64,000 nt of DNA from the NCBI RefSeq assembly GCF_009711185.1, contig NZ_WMIF01000016.1, positions 28,422-92,421 on the forward strand, written 5' to 3'. Positions 35,499 to 44,764 of this stretch are shown piece by piece (positions within the stretch are counted from its first letter, which is position 1; each line of letters starts with the position of its first letter). Position numbers and translations under genes: made by a program. Under the pieces are notes generated by a model. It saw only the letters and a list, made by a program, of their open reading frames with translations. It had not been told where the DNA came from and searched no databases. The stretch comes from Paracoccus limosus (GTDB lineage: Bacteria > Pseudomonadota > Alphaproteobacteria > Rhodobacterales > Rhodobacteraceae).

Positions 35499-37844
35499 TT
35501 ATTGGTTGTAGACGCCGTCGATGCCGCGCAGCGCCTGTGTCAGCGGATCGTCCGGCGACAATTCGGTATCGCCGCTGGACGAGGTTTCCGCCGGGAAGCT
35601 GGGTGGGGTGGTGCCCGGCTCGCCCGGATCGGGCAGGGTGCGGCCCGGCTGCGTGCCGCCATCGCTGCTGATCGTCGAGGAAGGCGTCGCCGGCGCCGAG
35701 CCCGAGGGCTGTTCCTGCCCCAGCGCCTCGGACAGGGCGGCGGCCAGCGGATCGGCCGCGCCATCGGCGCCGCCCGAGCTGACCACATGCGGCACCGCAC
35801 CCGAGGCGTCGAAGACGAAATTCCCCAGCGGCTCGACCGGCAAGCCGTCGTGGATTTCCGCCATCACCGCCTGCCAGATCTCGGCCGGAAGGCCACCGCC
35901 GGTCACGCCCTTCATCGGCTTGTTGTCGTCATTGCCCAGCCAGACGCCGGTGACATATTGTCCGGTAAAGCCGATGAACCACGCATCGCGATAGCTGGAG
36001 GTGGTGCCGGTCTTGCCCGCCACCGGGCGGTTGCCCAGCTTGGCGCGGCCGCCGGTGCCGTTCTGGATCACCTGCTGCATCATGCCGATCAGCTCGCCCG
36101 CCGCCTTTTGCGAGATGACGCGCTGACCCATGCCGCCGGTCTGGCCGATCAGCGGCTGGTCGTCGCCCTTGATGCGCAGTTCGACCAGACCATAGGGCCG
36201 GACCGCCGTGCCGCCATTGCGGATGCCGGCATAGGCCGAGGTCATGTTGAGCAGCGTCGATTCCGACACGCCCAGACCCAGCGACGGCCCGTTGGCCATG
36301 TCATTGGCAAAGCCGAAATCCTGCGCCACCCGCCGCACCGCGTCGCGGCCGACGATTTCCTGCAAGCGGATCGTCGCGGTGTTCAGCGATTGCGCCAGCG
36401 CCCGGGTCAGTGTCACTTCACCCAGATATTTCCGGGTGTAGTTCTGCGGCGACCACGGCCCGGAGCCGCGCACATTGATGGTCAGCGGCGCGTCAAGAAT
36501 CCGGTCGTTCGGCCCATAGCCCTGATCCAGTGCGGCGGCATAGACAAAGGGTTTGAAGCTGGAGCCGGGCTGACGCAGCGCCTGCGTGGCGCGGTTGAAG
36601 GTGCCGGCGGCGGTATTGTCACGCCCACCGATCATCGCGCGCACCGCACCATCGGGCGACATCACCACCACGGCCGCCTGCGCGGTCGAGCCCTTGGCCA
36701 CCTTTTCGTCGAACACCCGCTTCAGCGCACGTTCGGCCGCGCGCTGGATGCGCTGGTCGAAGGTGGTCTGGATGGTCACGTCCTCGGTCGTCTCGCTGGT
36801 CAGGAAGCCGGGGCCGGAATCCATCACCCAATCGGCGAAATAGCCGCCCGCGCGGGCCGCTGCCGCCTTGGACAGCACCGCCGGATGCGCCTTGGCATCG
36901 GCATATTGCTTGTCGTCCAGATAGCCCTGATCATGCATCAGCCCCAGAATGACGCTGGCACGTTCCTGCGCGCGTTGCAGGTTCGAGGTGGGCGCGAAAT
37001 AGCTGGGTGCCTTCAGCAGCCCCGCCAGCATCGCAGCCTCGGAGGCCGTGACATCCGCCGCCGACTTGCCGAAATAGCGCTGCGACGCCGCCTCGAAGCC
37101 GCGGGCGCCGGCCCCCAGATACGAGCGGTTCATGTAGATGTTCAGGATGTCCTGCTTGGAGTATTTCGCCTCCATCGCCATGGCATAGGGGACTTCCTTG
37201 ACCTTGCGCCAGATGCTGCTCTTGCGGCACTCGGCCTCGTAATCGGATTCGGATTTCCACTTGATCGGGTCAAAGCCCTCGCCCAGACACAGCAGTTTCG
37301 CCAGCTGCTGGGTGATGGTCGAGCCGCCATGGCCCTGCAGCGCGCCGCGCCCCTGGGTCAGGTTGATCTTGACCGCCGAGGCGATGCCCTGCGGATCGAC
37401 GCCGAAATGGCTGTAGAATCGCTTGTCCTCGGTGGCGACGACCGCATCCTTCAGCACGGGGGCGATTTTATCGGCACTGACCATGCCGAAAGTTTCGCCA
37501 CGCCATGCGAAAACCCGGCCGTCGGTGTCCAGCATCGTGACCGAACCGCGGGCGCGACCGTCGAAAAGTGCCGAAGCTTCGGGCAGCGTCGTATAGAAAT
37601 AGAACGTCGCCGCCGCGAGGATTGCCGCGAAAGTCAGCGCCAGCCGCCAGAACGATCCCCAGATCACGCGCCAGACCAAAGACACCGTGCCGGCGATTCC
37701 CCGGCTGATCATATTGCCGCGCCGGGGCGGGCGCGAGCCACCGGACTTGCGCGCCGGCTGTTGCTGTTTCTGTGCTTTCTGAGGGGGTTGGTCGAAATTG
37801 CGCTTGTCAGCAACGATCCGGCCCCTGCCGGTGGGTTTTTTCAT
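35499..37844 (-). CDS. Class A penicillin-binding protein 1A
   Basis: A bifunctional peptidoglycan synthase of 781 residues. The cytoplasmic N-terminus is basic and Gln-rich, and one TM lies at about residues 63-84. The GT51 domain has its catalytic glutamate in TEDKRFYSHFGVD (Glu139) and GGSTITQQLAK. An extra loop of about 23 residues with Cys186 and Cys206 follows. The transpeptidase has S428xxK (PGSSFKPF), SLN and KTGT. The tail is Ser/Pro/Gly-rich. ATG at 37844 is preceded by AGGA. It is divergent from amtB. Confidence 0.95.
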   Translation of the reverse strand: MKKPTGRGRIVADKRNFDQPPQKAQKQQQPARKSGGSRPPRRGNMISRGIAGTVSLVWRVIWGSFWRLALTFAAILAAATFYFYTTLPEASALFDGRARGSVTMLDTDGRVFAWRGETFGMVSADKIAPVLKDAVVATEDKRFYSHFGVDPQGIASAVKINLTQGRGALQGHGGSTITQQLAKLLCLGEGFDPIKWKSESDYEAECRKSSIWRKVKEVPYAMAMEAKYSKQDILNIYMNRSYLGAGARGFEAASQRYFGKSAADVTASEAAMLAGLLKAPSYFAPTSNLQRAQERASVILGLMHDQGYLDDKQYADAKAHPAVLSKAAAARAGGYFADWVMDSGPGFLTSETTEDVTIQTTFDQRIQRAAERALKRVFDEKVAKGSTAQAAVVVMSPDGAVRAMIGGRDNTAAGTFNRATQALRQPGSSFKPFVYAAALDQGYGPNDRILDAPLTINVRGSGPWSPQNYTRKYLGEVTLTRALAQSLNTATIRLQEIVGRDAVRRVAQDFGFANDMANGPSLGLGVSESTLLNMTSAYAGIRNGGTAVRPYGLVELRIKGDDQPLIGQTGGMGQRVISQKAAGELIGMMQQVIQNGTGGRAKLGNRPVAGKTGTTSSYRDAWFIGFTGQYVTGVWLGNDDNKPMKGVTGGGLPAEIWQAVMAEIHDGLPVEPLGNFVFDASGAVPHVVSSGGADGAADPLAAALSEALGQEQPSGSAPATPSSTISSDGGTQPGRTLPDPGEPGTTPPSFPAETSSSGDTELSPDDPLTQALRGIDGVYNQ

Positions 37845-38013
37845 GCCTGTATCCTGCCCGGCCGGATGATCCCGGCTTGTTTGCGCGAAAGATACAGGAA
37901 CCGGAACAGTTTGAGAACCGCGATGACCTATCAGTGAACTGCCGCGCCAAGCTGCAATGCGCTCAAGGCGTGCTGAAATTTTGTGCTGAATGAATCGGCG
38001 GGCGGCGAAAACT

Positions 38014-38030
38014 TGCACAACTCTTGTGCT
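38014..38030. promoter_or_regulatory. NtrC-like binding site upstream of amtB
   Basis: TGCAC-n7-GTGCT fits the NtrC consensus TGCAC-n7-GTGCA in all but the last base, and the inner part is a perfect palindrome GCACAA-ctc-TTGTGC. It lies 71 bp before the amtB start. AmtB genes are classic NtrC targets, so nitrogen control of amtB is a fair inference. I could not support a sigma54 -24/-12 element. Confidence 0.6.
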
Positions 38031-38100
38031 CAATGCGTAAGCGCGGGTTTTCTGGCAGCGACACGGAACTGCTGCGACGCAGAAAGAAGGTGCAGGAATC

Positions 38101-39528
38101 ATGAAAAGACTAACCGCGATCAATCCCCTGATCCCGGCGCTTGCCCTCCCCCTGGCCGGGATGGGCATGCCGGCGTTGGCGCAGGAGGTCGCGGATGCCG
38201 CGGCCGCCGTGGCGCCCATCGTGGACAAGGGTGACACCACCTGGATGATGGTTTCGGCCATTCTGGTCATGATGATGACTGTGCCCGGCCTTGCGCTGTT
38301 CTATGGCGGCCTCGTGCGCTCCAAGAACATGCTGTCGGTGCTGATGCAGGTCTTTACGATCTTCTGCATCATGGCGCTGCTCTGGGTCTGCTTTGGCTAT
38401 TCGCTGGCCTTCACCGGCGCCGGTTCCGCCGAGGATGCGACCGCGCTGACCCCGTTCATCGGCGGGCTGTCCAAGGCCTTTCTGTCGGGCGTGACCACGG
38501 CGTCGCTGGCCGAGACCTTTACCCAGAACGTCTTTGTGCCGGAATATGTCTTCATCATCTTCCAGATGGCCTTTGCCTGCATCGCGCCGGCGCTGATCGT
38601 CGGTGCCACGGTCGAGCGGATGAAATTCTCGGCTATCCTGCTCTTCGTGGTGATCTGGTTCTTCTTCTCGTATCTGCCGATGGCCCATATGGTCTGGTGG
38701 TGGGGCGGTCCCTCGGCCTATACCGCGCCGGGCGGCTATCTGTTCGGCCATGGCGCGCTGGACTTTGCCGGCGGCACGGTCATCCACATCAACGCCGGTG
38801 TCGCGGGTCTGGTCGCCGCGATCGTCGTCGGCCCGCGTCTGGGCTTTGGCAAAGAGCTGATGGCGCCGCATAACCTGCCCTTTACCCTGCTGGGCGGCTG
38901 CCTGCTGTGGGTCGGCTGGTTCGGCTTCAACGCCGGCTCGAACATGGAGGCCACCGGCACCGCCGCGCTGGCGATCCTGAACACCACCGTCGCCACCGCC
39001 GCCGCCGCTTTGGCCTGGGCCTTTGGCGAATGGCTGTTCCGTGGTCATCCCTCGCTGCTGGGCGGTGTCTCGGGTGCCATTGCCGGTCTGGTGGGCATCA
39101 CCCCGGCTGCCGGTTTCGTGGGCCCGATGGGCGCCATCGCCATCGGTCTGGCTGCCGGCTTCCTCTGCATGTGGTTCGTCATCAGCCTGAAGTCGAAACT
39201 GGGCATCGACGAAAGCCTTGACGTGTTCGGCATCCACGGCGTCGGCGGCATCATCGGTGCCATCCTGACCGGCGTCTTTGCGGCACCCTCGCTGGGTGGC
39301 TCGGGCGTCTTCGACTATGCCACCGGCGCAGTTTCGCCCGATTACAGCATCGCGGGTCAGGTCACGACGCAGGCGCTGGGCGTGCTGGTCGCGGTGATCT
39401 GGTCGGGCGTGGTGTCCTTTGTCGCGCTGATGATCGTCAAGGCGGTCGTCGGGCTGCGGGTGCCGGCCAATGACGAACGCCAAGGGCTGGACGTCACCGT
39501 GCATGGCGAGAACGCCTACAACAACTGA
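38101..39528 (+). CDS. amtB: Ammonium transporter AmtB
   Basis: An Amt-family ammonium channel of 475 residues with a cleavable-type N-terminal signal segment (GMPALAQ) and 11 membrane spans. The conserved pore histidines are in GTVIHINAGVAG and VFGIHGVGG. The family opening LVFYGGLV-like segment (ALFYGGLVRSKNML) is present. AmtB is normally paired with the PII protein GlnK, but no glnK is beside it here. A strong terminator follows and an NtrC-like site is upstream. Confidence 0.96.
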   Translation: MKRLTAINPLIPALALPLAGMGMPALAQEVADAAAAVAPIVDKGDTTWMMVSAILVMMMTVPGLALFYGGLVRSKNMLSVLMQVFTIFCIMALLWVCFGYSLAFTGAGSAEDATALTPFIGGLSKAFLSGVTTASLAETFTQNVFVPEYVFIIFQMAFACIAPALIVGATVERMKFSAILLFVVIWFFFSYLPMAHMVWWWGGPSAYTAPGGYLFGHGALDFAGGTVIHINAGVAGLVAAIVVGPRLGFGKELMAPHNLPFTLLGGCLLWVGWFGFNAGSNMEATGTAALAILNTTVATAAAALAWAFGEWLFRGHPSLLGGVSGAIAGLVGITPAAGFVGPMGAIAIGLAAGFLCMWFVISLKSKLGIDESLDVFGIHGVGGIIGAILTGVFAAPSLGGSGVFDYATGAVSPDYSIAGQVTTQALGVLVAVIWSGVVSFVALMIVKAVVGLRVPANDERQGLDVTVHGENAYNN

Positions 39529-39546
39529 GCCTCTCCCTCGGACTGG

Positions 39547-39575
39547 AAAAGCCCCGCATTGCAGCGGGGCTTTTT
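39547..39575. terminator. Bidirectional terminator between amtB and prenyl synthase
   Basis: An AAAAGCCCCGC / GCGGGGCTTTTT hairpin with a 6-base loop lies between two convergent genes. It has the A-run and T-run needed for intrinsic termination in both directions and starts 18 bp after the amtB stop. Confidence 0.9.
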
Positions 39576-39626
39576 CGTTTCCGGGTTTGGGATTGCCGGG
39601 GCGGGCTCGCGCCGCGCCTTGCCCGA

Positions 39627-40628
39627 TCAGGACAAGCGCGAGACCACGTAATCGGCCAGATCCGACAGGATCACCCGCAGCGGCTGGTCGGGGCAGGCTT
39701 GCAGGGCGGCCTTGGCGCGGTTGGCCCAGGCGATGGCATCGGCCCGCGCCGCCGCCGGCGCGCCGCGCCGTTGCAGGATCTCCAGCGCGGTTTCCAGATC
39801 GCCCTCGTCCTGCTTGCCCTTGCCGATGGTGCGTTCCCAAAAGGCGCGCTCATTGGCATCGGCGGCGGCGATGGCCTTGATCACCGGCAGCGTCAGCTTG
39901 CGCTCGCGGAAGTCGTCGCCGACGTTCTTGCCGATGACCTGGGCCGAGCCGCCGTAATCCAGCAGGTCGTCCACGATCTGGAAGGCGATGCCCAGGGCGT
40001 CGCCATAGTCGAACAGCGCCTGCTGCACCGCAGCCTCGGCGCCGGCCACCTCGGCGCCCGATTCGGTCGCGGCCGAGAACAGCGCTGCGGTCTTGCCGCG
40101 CACGATCTGGATATAGGTGTCTTCGCTGGTCGAGATGTCCTGCGCCGCCGTCAACTGCAGCACCTCGCCCTCGGCGATGGTGGCGCTGGCATTGGCAAGG
40201 ATGCGCATGACGCGCATGCTGCCGGTGTCGGCCATCAGCTGGAAGCTGCGGGCGAACAGATAGTCGCCGACCAGCACGCTGGACTTGTTGTCCCATAGCA
40301 GGTTGGCGGTCGGCCGGCCCCGGCGTTGCTGGCTTTCGTCGACCACATCGTCATGCAGCAGCGTCGCGGTGTGGATGAATTCGACCGCCGCCGCCAGCAG
40401 GATATGCGCGTCGCCTTGATAGCCGCAGAGCCGCGCCGCTGCCAGCACCAGCATCGGCCGCAGCCGTTTGCCGCCAGCCTCGACCAGATGGGCCGTTACC
40501 TCGGGGATGCGCGGCGCATGCCGGCTGGCCATGCGGTCGCGGATCAGCACGTTGACCGCCTCCATGTCCAGCGCCAGCGCGGCGGACAGTCGGTCGAGCG
40601 GCTTCGAGACGTTCTCGTTCATACCCAT
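39627..40628 (-). CDS. Polyprenyl diphosphate synthase (octaprenyl/decaprenyl type)
   Basis: Chain elongation of isoprenoid diphosphates, probably for the ubiquinone side chain. The 333 residues contain the first Asp-rich motif DDVVD (93-97) and the second DDLLD (near 230), with GGKRLRP at 52-58. The residue five before the first Asp is Ala88, a small residue as in enzymes making long products. The exact chain (C40 or C50) cannot be told; Paracoccus relatives make decaprenyl. ATG at 40628 is favoured by AAGGGA; 40622 is the alternative. Confidence 0.92.
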   Translation of the reverse strand: MGMNENVSKPLDRLSAALALDMEAVNVLIRDRMASRHAPRIPEVTAHLVEAGGKRLRPMLVLAAARLCGYQGDAHILLAAAVEFIHTATLLHDDVVDESQQRRGRPTANLLWDNKSSVLVGDYLFARSFQLMADTGSMRVMRILANASATIAEGEVLQLTAAQDISTSEDTYIQIVRGKTAALFSAATESGAEVAGAEAAVQQALFDYGDALGIAFQIVDDLLDYGGSAQVIGKNVGDDFRERKLTLPVIKAIAAADANERAFWERTIGKGKQDEGDLETALEILQRRGAPAAARADAIAWANRAKAALQACPDQPLRVILSDLADYVVSRLS

Positions 40629-40703
40629 GGGCCATTCCCTTTCGCTGGCAAGCCATTGCCATGCCATGGACACATAAGCAACTGCCCCTTAACCTCTGGC
40701 GCC

Positions 40704-40919
40704 ATGAAGGAAGTCCTGCGCACCACGAATCCGCTCCTGATCGTCCGGGCCTGCGATCTGCTCGAATCCGAGGGAATCGCCGCCTTTGCGCTGGACCAGC
40801 ACATGAGCGTGCTGGAGGGCTCGCTGGGCATTTTGCCGCGCCGGCTGATGGTGGCCGATCGCGACCTGTTCATGGCCCGCGCCATCCTGCGCGACAATTG
40901 CATCGACGATGGCCGCTGA
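40704..40919 (+). CDS. DUF2007 small protein
   Basis: A 71-residue DUF2007 protein. The family is built of one small alpha-beta unit, and the conserved ENPLLIVRACDLLESEGI-like opening (TNPLLIVRACDLLES) and LMVADRDLFMARAIL core are present. It is sometimes labelled a putative signal-transducing protein, but no function has been shown. It is divergent from the prenyl synthase and overlaps the next methyltransferase by 11 bp. Confidence 0.85.
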   Translation: MKEVLRTTNPLLIVRACDLLESEGIAAFALDQHMSVLEGSLGILPRRLMVADRDLFMARAILRDNCIDDGR

Positions 40920-41661
40920 GACGCGCCGCGACGGCTTTCTGGGCGGGCGGCTGCAACTGGCGCAGCCCGTGGCCGGCTATCGGGCCGGCGCCGATGCGGT
41001 GATGCTGGCGGCGGCCTGCCCGGCGGTGGCGGGCGAGTCGGTGCTTGAACTGGGCTGCGGGGCAGGAGCGGCGTTGCTGTGCCTTGGGACGCGGGTGCCG
41101 GGGCTGGAACTGACCGGGCTGGAGCTGCAAGACGATTACGCCGCCCTTGCCCGCGCCAATGCCACGGCCAATGGCCTTGCGGCCAGCATCCTGACCGGCG
41201 ATTTGGGGCGGATGCCGGCCGAGTTGCGGGCCCGCAGCTTTGACCATGTCATCGCCAATCCGCCCTATTTCCAGTCGGGCACCATCGCCCCCGATGCCGG
41301 GCGCGGCACCGCGCGGCACGAGGATGCGCCGCTGTCGCTGTGGATCGGCACGGCGCTGCGGCGGCTGCGGCCCGGCGGCTGGCTGGCGCTGATTCACCGC
41401 GCCGAGCGGCTGGGGGCGATTCTGACCGTGCTGGACGGGCAGGCGGGTGAGATCACGATCTTGCCAGTCAGCGCGAGGAGCGGTCGCGCGGCCGGGCGGG
41501 TGATCGTGCTGGCACGCAAGGGCGCACGCGCGCCACTGCGGCTGCTTTACCCCTTCATCATGCATGAAAAACCGTCACATGGCGCCGATGGCGAGGATCT
41601 GACCGCAGCCGCTCACGCGGTCTTGCGCGAGGCGGCGGCGCTCAACCTGCGGGATCGGTAA
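40909..41661 (+). CDS. SAM-dependent methyltransferase, TrmN6-like
   Basis: A class I methyltransferase of 250 residues. The SAM-binding motif is ELGCGAGAA (47-55) and the target-base motif is NPPY (117-120), which indicates N6-adenine or other exocyclic amino methylation. The closest architecture is TrmN6/YfiC, which modifies A37 of tRNA-Val1, so a tRNA is the likely substrate. It overlaps the DUF2007 gene by 11 bp. An rRNA or protein target cannot be excluded. Confidence 0.85.
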   Translation: MAAETRRDGFLGGRLQLAQPVAGYRAGADAVMLAAACPAVAGESVLELGCGAGAALLCLGTRVPGLELTGLELQDDYAALARANATANGLAASILTGDLGRMPAELRARSFDHVIANPPYFQSGTIAPDAGRGTARHEDAPLSLWIGTALRRLRPGGWLALIHRAERLGAILTVLDGQAGEITILPVSARSGRAAGRVIVLARKGARAPLRLLYPFIMHEKPSHGADGEDLTAAAHAVLREAAALNLRDR

Positions 41662-41730
41662 TTTTCGGTGACAATGCGACGATTCTGTGATGCACTCATG
41701 ACTGTTCGATAAATCCACGAGGAGGACGAC

Positions 41731-41895
41731 ATGTCGGTTGAATCCCATGTTCAGGAGCTTCGCCGTAAACATCAGTCACTTTCCAGCAAGATCGAGGCTG
41801 CCCATCGCAGTCCCGCGACGGATGACCTCTCGATTTCCCAGATGAAGAAGGAAAAGCTGCGCCTGAAAGAGGAGATCACGCGCCTGTCGCACTGA
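41731..41895 (+). CDS. YdcH/DUF465 small protein
   Basis: A 54-residue protein opening MSVESHVQELRRKHQSL and ending EEITRLSH, the DUF465 (YdcH) pattern of one charged helical hairpin. The ATG is preceded by GAGGAGGAC. Its function is unknown, though members are abundant small cytoplasmic proteins. It has its own 69-bp upstream spacer and is followed by a strong hairpin. Confidence 0.9.
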   Translation: MSVESHVQELRRKHQSLSSKIEAAHRSPATDDLSISQMKKEKLRLKEEITRLSH

Positions 41896-41941
41896 GGCGA
41901 CGGCGGCTTGTCGACACGAAATTCCAACTCGTTCAATGTGA

Positions 41942-41968
41942 AACGGCCCGCGAAACTCGCGGGCCGTT
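41942..41968. terminator. Bidirectional terminator between DUF465 gene and phaB
   Basis: A perfect 11-bp stem AACGGCCCGCG / CGCGGGCCGTT with a 5-base loop lies between convergent genes, 46 bp after the DUF465 stop and 23 bp after the phaB stop. Confidence 0.8.
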
Positions 41969-41990
41969 GCCATTTTCCGGGTGCCGTCGG

Positions 41991-42716
41991 TCAGACGAAG
42001 AACTGGCCGCCGTTGGCGCTGATCGTCGAGCCGGTGATGAAGCCCGCGTCGTCCGAGGCCAGGAACACCACGCAGCGGGCGATTTCCTCGGGCTCGCCCA
42101 GCCGGCCGACCGGGATCTGCGGAATGATGCGTTCGTTCAGCACCTTTTCGTCGATGGCGCGCACCATTTCCGTGCCGATATAGCCCGGGCAGATCGCGTT
42201 CACGGTGATGCCGGCGCGGGCGCCTTCCTGAGCCAGAGCCTTGGTAAAGCCCAGATCGCCCGCCTTGGCGGCGGAATAGTTCGCCTGACCGGCCTGACCT
42301 TTCTGACCATTGATCGAGCTGATGTTGACGATGCGGCCGTATTTGCGGTCGCGCATGCCGGCCCAGGTCGGGTGCGTCATGTTGAACAACCCGGTCAGGT
42401 TGGTGTCGATGACCTCTTTCCACTGCTGCGGCGTCATTTTGTGGAACATCGAATCGCGGGTGATGCCGGCGTTGTTGACCAGTACGGCGATCGGGCCCAG
42501 CTCGGCCTCGACCTGTTTGATGCCGGCGGCGCAGGCATCATAATCGGCGACCGACCATTTGTAGGTCTTGATGCCGGTTTCCTCGGTAAAGGCGCGCGCC
42601 GCATCGTCGTTGCCGGCATAGTTTGCCGCAACCGTGTAACCTGCAGCCTGCAGAGCCTTCGAGATGGCCGCGCCAATCCCGCGCGAGCCGCCCGTCACCA
42701 GAGCCACTTTCGACAT
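41991..42716 (-). CDS. phaB: Acetoacetyl-CoA reductase PhaB
   Basis: NADPH-dependent short-chain reductase making (R)-3-hydroxybutyryl-CoA for polyhydroxybutyrate. The 241 residues have the cofactor motif TGGSRGIG (8-15), Asn-Ala-Gly at 82-84, and the catalytic Ser134, Tyr147 and Lys151. It follows phaA by 90 bp on the same strand. The polymer synthase phaC is not in the window, which is usual for this group where phaC lies with phasin genes. Confidence 0.96.
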   Translation of the reverse strand: MSKVALVTGGSRGIGAAISKALQAAGYTVAANYAGNDDAARAFTEETGIKTYKWSVADYDACAAGIKQVEAELGPIAVLVNNAGITRDSMFHKMTPQQWKEVIDTNLTGLFNMTHPTWAGMRDRKYGRIVNISSINGQKGQAGQANYSAAKAGDLGFTKALAQEGARAGITVNAICPGYIGTEMVRAIDEKVLNERIIPQIPVGRLGEPEEIARCVVFLASDDAGFITGSTISANGGQFFV

Positions 42717-42806
42717 TTCATTCCCCCTCTGTGGAGCTAACGTGTAATTCCGTTGCCAGTGGTTGATCTTGCACGCAAGAAAATTGCGCGCAAGATCATT
42801 TCTGGT

Positions 42807-43979
42807 TCAGCGCTCGACGCAGAGGGCCACGCCCATGCCGCCGCCGATGCACAGCGTGGCCAGGCCTTTCTTGGCGTCCCGGCGCTGCATTTCGAACAGC
42901 AGCGTGTTCAGGATGCGCGCGCCCGAAGCGCCGATCGGGTGGCCGATGGCGATGGCGCCACCGTTGACGTTCACAATGGCCGGATCCCAGCCCATGTCCT
43001 GGTTCACGGCGCAGGCCTGCGCGGCAAAGGCTTCGTTCGCCTCGACCAGATCCAGATCACCGACTTTCCAGCCGGCTTTTTCCAGCGCCTTGCGGCTGGC
43101 CGGGATCGGGCCGGTGCCCATGATCGCCGGATCGACGCCGGCGGTGGCATAAGAGGCGATGCGGGCCAGCGGCGTCAGGCCGCGGCGGGCCGCTTCTTCC
43201 TCGGTCATGACCAGCAGCGCGGCGGCGCCGTCGTTCAGGCCCGAGGCGTTGCCGGCGGTCACGGTGCCGTCCTTGGCAAAGGCCGGGCGCAGCTTTTGCA
43301 TCGCATCCAGCGTGGCGCCGTGGCGGATGTATTCGTCCTGATCGACGACGACATCGCCCTTGCGGGTCTTCAGCGTCACCGGGACGATCTCATCGGCGAA
43401 ACGGCCGGCCTTTTGCGCAGCCTCGGCCTTGTTTTGCGATGCGGTGGCGAATTCGTCCTGCGCCTCGCGCGAGATGTTCCATTGCTTGGCAACGTTCTCG
43501 GCGGTGGTGCCCATGTGATAATCGTTGAAGGCGTCCCAGAGCCCGTCCTTGATCATCGTGTCGAGCATCTTCAGGTCGCCCATCTTTTGCCCGGCGCGGA
43601 TATAGGCGGCATGGGCCGAGAGCGACATCGATTCCTGACCGCCCGCAACCACGATGCGCGAATCGCCCAAGATCACCTGCTGCGCGGCCAGCGCCACGGT
43701 GCGCAGACCCGAGCCACAGACCTGGTTCATACACCAGGCCGGGCTTTCCTTGGGCAGGCCGGCGAGGATATGCGACTGGCGGGCGGGGTTCTGGCCCTGA
43801 CCGGCGGTCAGCACCTGACCGAGGATGGTTTCCGAAACCTCGGCCGGATCGACACCGGCGCGTTCCAGAACCGCCTTGATGGCGATGGCGCCCAGCTCAT
43901 GGGCCGGCGTGTTGGCGAAACTTCCAAGAAAACTCCCGACGGGGGTGCGCGCGGCGGATACGATCACGGCTTTGGTCAT
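42807..43979 (-). CDS. phaA: Acetyl-CoA acetyltransferase (beta-ketothiolase) PhaA
   Basis: Condenses two acetyl-CoA to acetoacetyl-CoA. The 390 residues have the acyl-enzyme Cys88 in NQVCGSGLR, the His in [10 protein letters not shown] near 346 and a second Cys in CIGGGMG near 377. ATG at 43979 follows AAGGAGCC. With phaB it forms a PHB precursor operon. The upstream 785 bp carry no gene, so a long leader or distant promoter is possible. Confidence 0.96.
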   Translation of the reverse strand: MTKAVIVSAARTPVGSFLGSFANTPAHELGAIAIKAVLERAGVDPAEVSETILGQVLTAGQGQNPARQSHILAGLPKESPAWCMNQVCGSGLRTVALAAQQVILGDSRIVVAGGQESMSLSAHAAYIRAGQKMGDLKMLDTMIKDGLWDAFNDYHMGTTAENVAKQWNISREAQDEFATASQNKAEAAQKAGRFADEIVPVTLKTRKGDVVVDQDEYIRHGATLDAMQKLRPAFAKDGTVTAGNASGLNDGAAALLVMTEEEAARRGLTPLARIASYATAGVDPAIMGTGPIPASRKALEKAGWKVGDLDLVEANEAFAAQACAVNQDMGWDPAIVNVNGGAIAIGHPIGASGARILNTLLFEMQRRDAKKGLATLCIGGGMGVALCVER

Positions 43980-44764
43980 GGCAGGCTCCTTCACTGAGTG
44001 CCGAAAACGGGGGCGTCCCCCTCAAGTTGCCGTTTCGTCAAGCAACGTCAAGCGACCAACCTGAGGGGGGAGCGCGGGTGCAGCCTGACACGGGCGCCGC
44101 GCGGCGCGCCAGTCCTTGTTGGACCGACCAAAGACGCGATTTGCCTAAGGCAAGGATTTCTCGGCCAGAACTTGCCCGTGGCCCGACCAGCGAAAGACCA
44201 GGATCTGGCTGTCAAGGTCCCTATGATGCGATTACGGCTTTTGTTGTAGATTGGGGGCAGAAAGCAGGTTCAAAGCCCCGGTTGGGGCGGCGCGGCGCCC
44301 CGGTTTCCCGGGAATCCGCCGCAAGCCCTGCTCGGCCCGCATGGCCAGATTGCAGCGCACGCATGTTGCCGGCGGCTGCGGGATTCGGTTGTTGACAGGT
44401 GGTGAGAGACCGGCCACGCGGACCCGTCCGCGCGGGCAGGGCGCCCACCGGCCCCGAGCGGCAAAGCCTTCCGTCTGCCTGAGCGGGCAAAGGGGCCCGG
44501 CCCGGTGGGGCAAAGCGCCCGCCAGCCCTGACGGGCGCGGCGACCTGCTGGGCTGGTTCGGGCAGGGCGATCCGAGGGCAGCGGGCAGGCAGCGTGACCT
44601 ACCGACCCCATGCGGAGAGAGTTTTCCTCGCTCGCCCAAGCCGGGCAGCGCTCGATCCGCTGGCAATGCCGGGCAGGGCCACATCCGCAGGTCAAGGCAG
44701 GCAGGGCGATCCGCCAGCCCAAGGCGCGAGCAAGGCGCGAGCAAGGACCGCCCCCACGCTCCGC
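43980..44764. other. Gene-free 785-bp region with short degenerate repeats
   Basis: No frame here has a ribosome site or a plausible protein; the open frames are Arg/Pro/Gly-rich on both strands. It has GGCAGGGCGATCCG twice (44561 and 44700), AAGGCGCGAGC in tandem (44721-44742), and GGCAAAG three times at 23-26-bp spacing (44460, 44486, 44509). GC-rich inverted segments near 44280-44320 could fold. The left part must contain the phaA promoter. An RNA gene is possible but I cannot name one. Confidence 0.45.

Noticed and set aside
35502..37937. Plus-strand open frame of 811 codons opposite PBP1A
   Set aside because: Antisense of a full class A PBP; composition and lack of start signal argue against coding.
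38040..38100. Sigma54 -24/-12 promoter for amtB
   Set aside because: TGGCA is present near 38051 but no GC dinucleotide stands at the required 10-bp distance.
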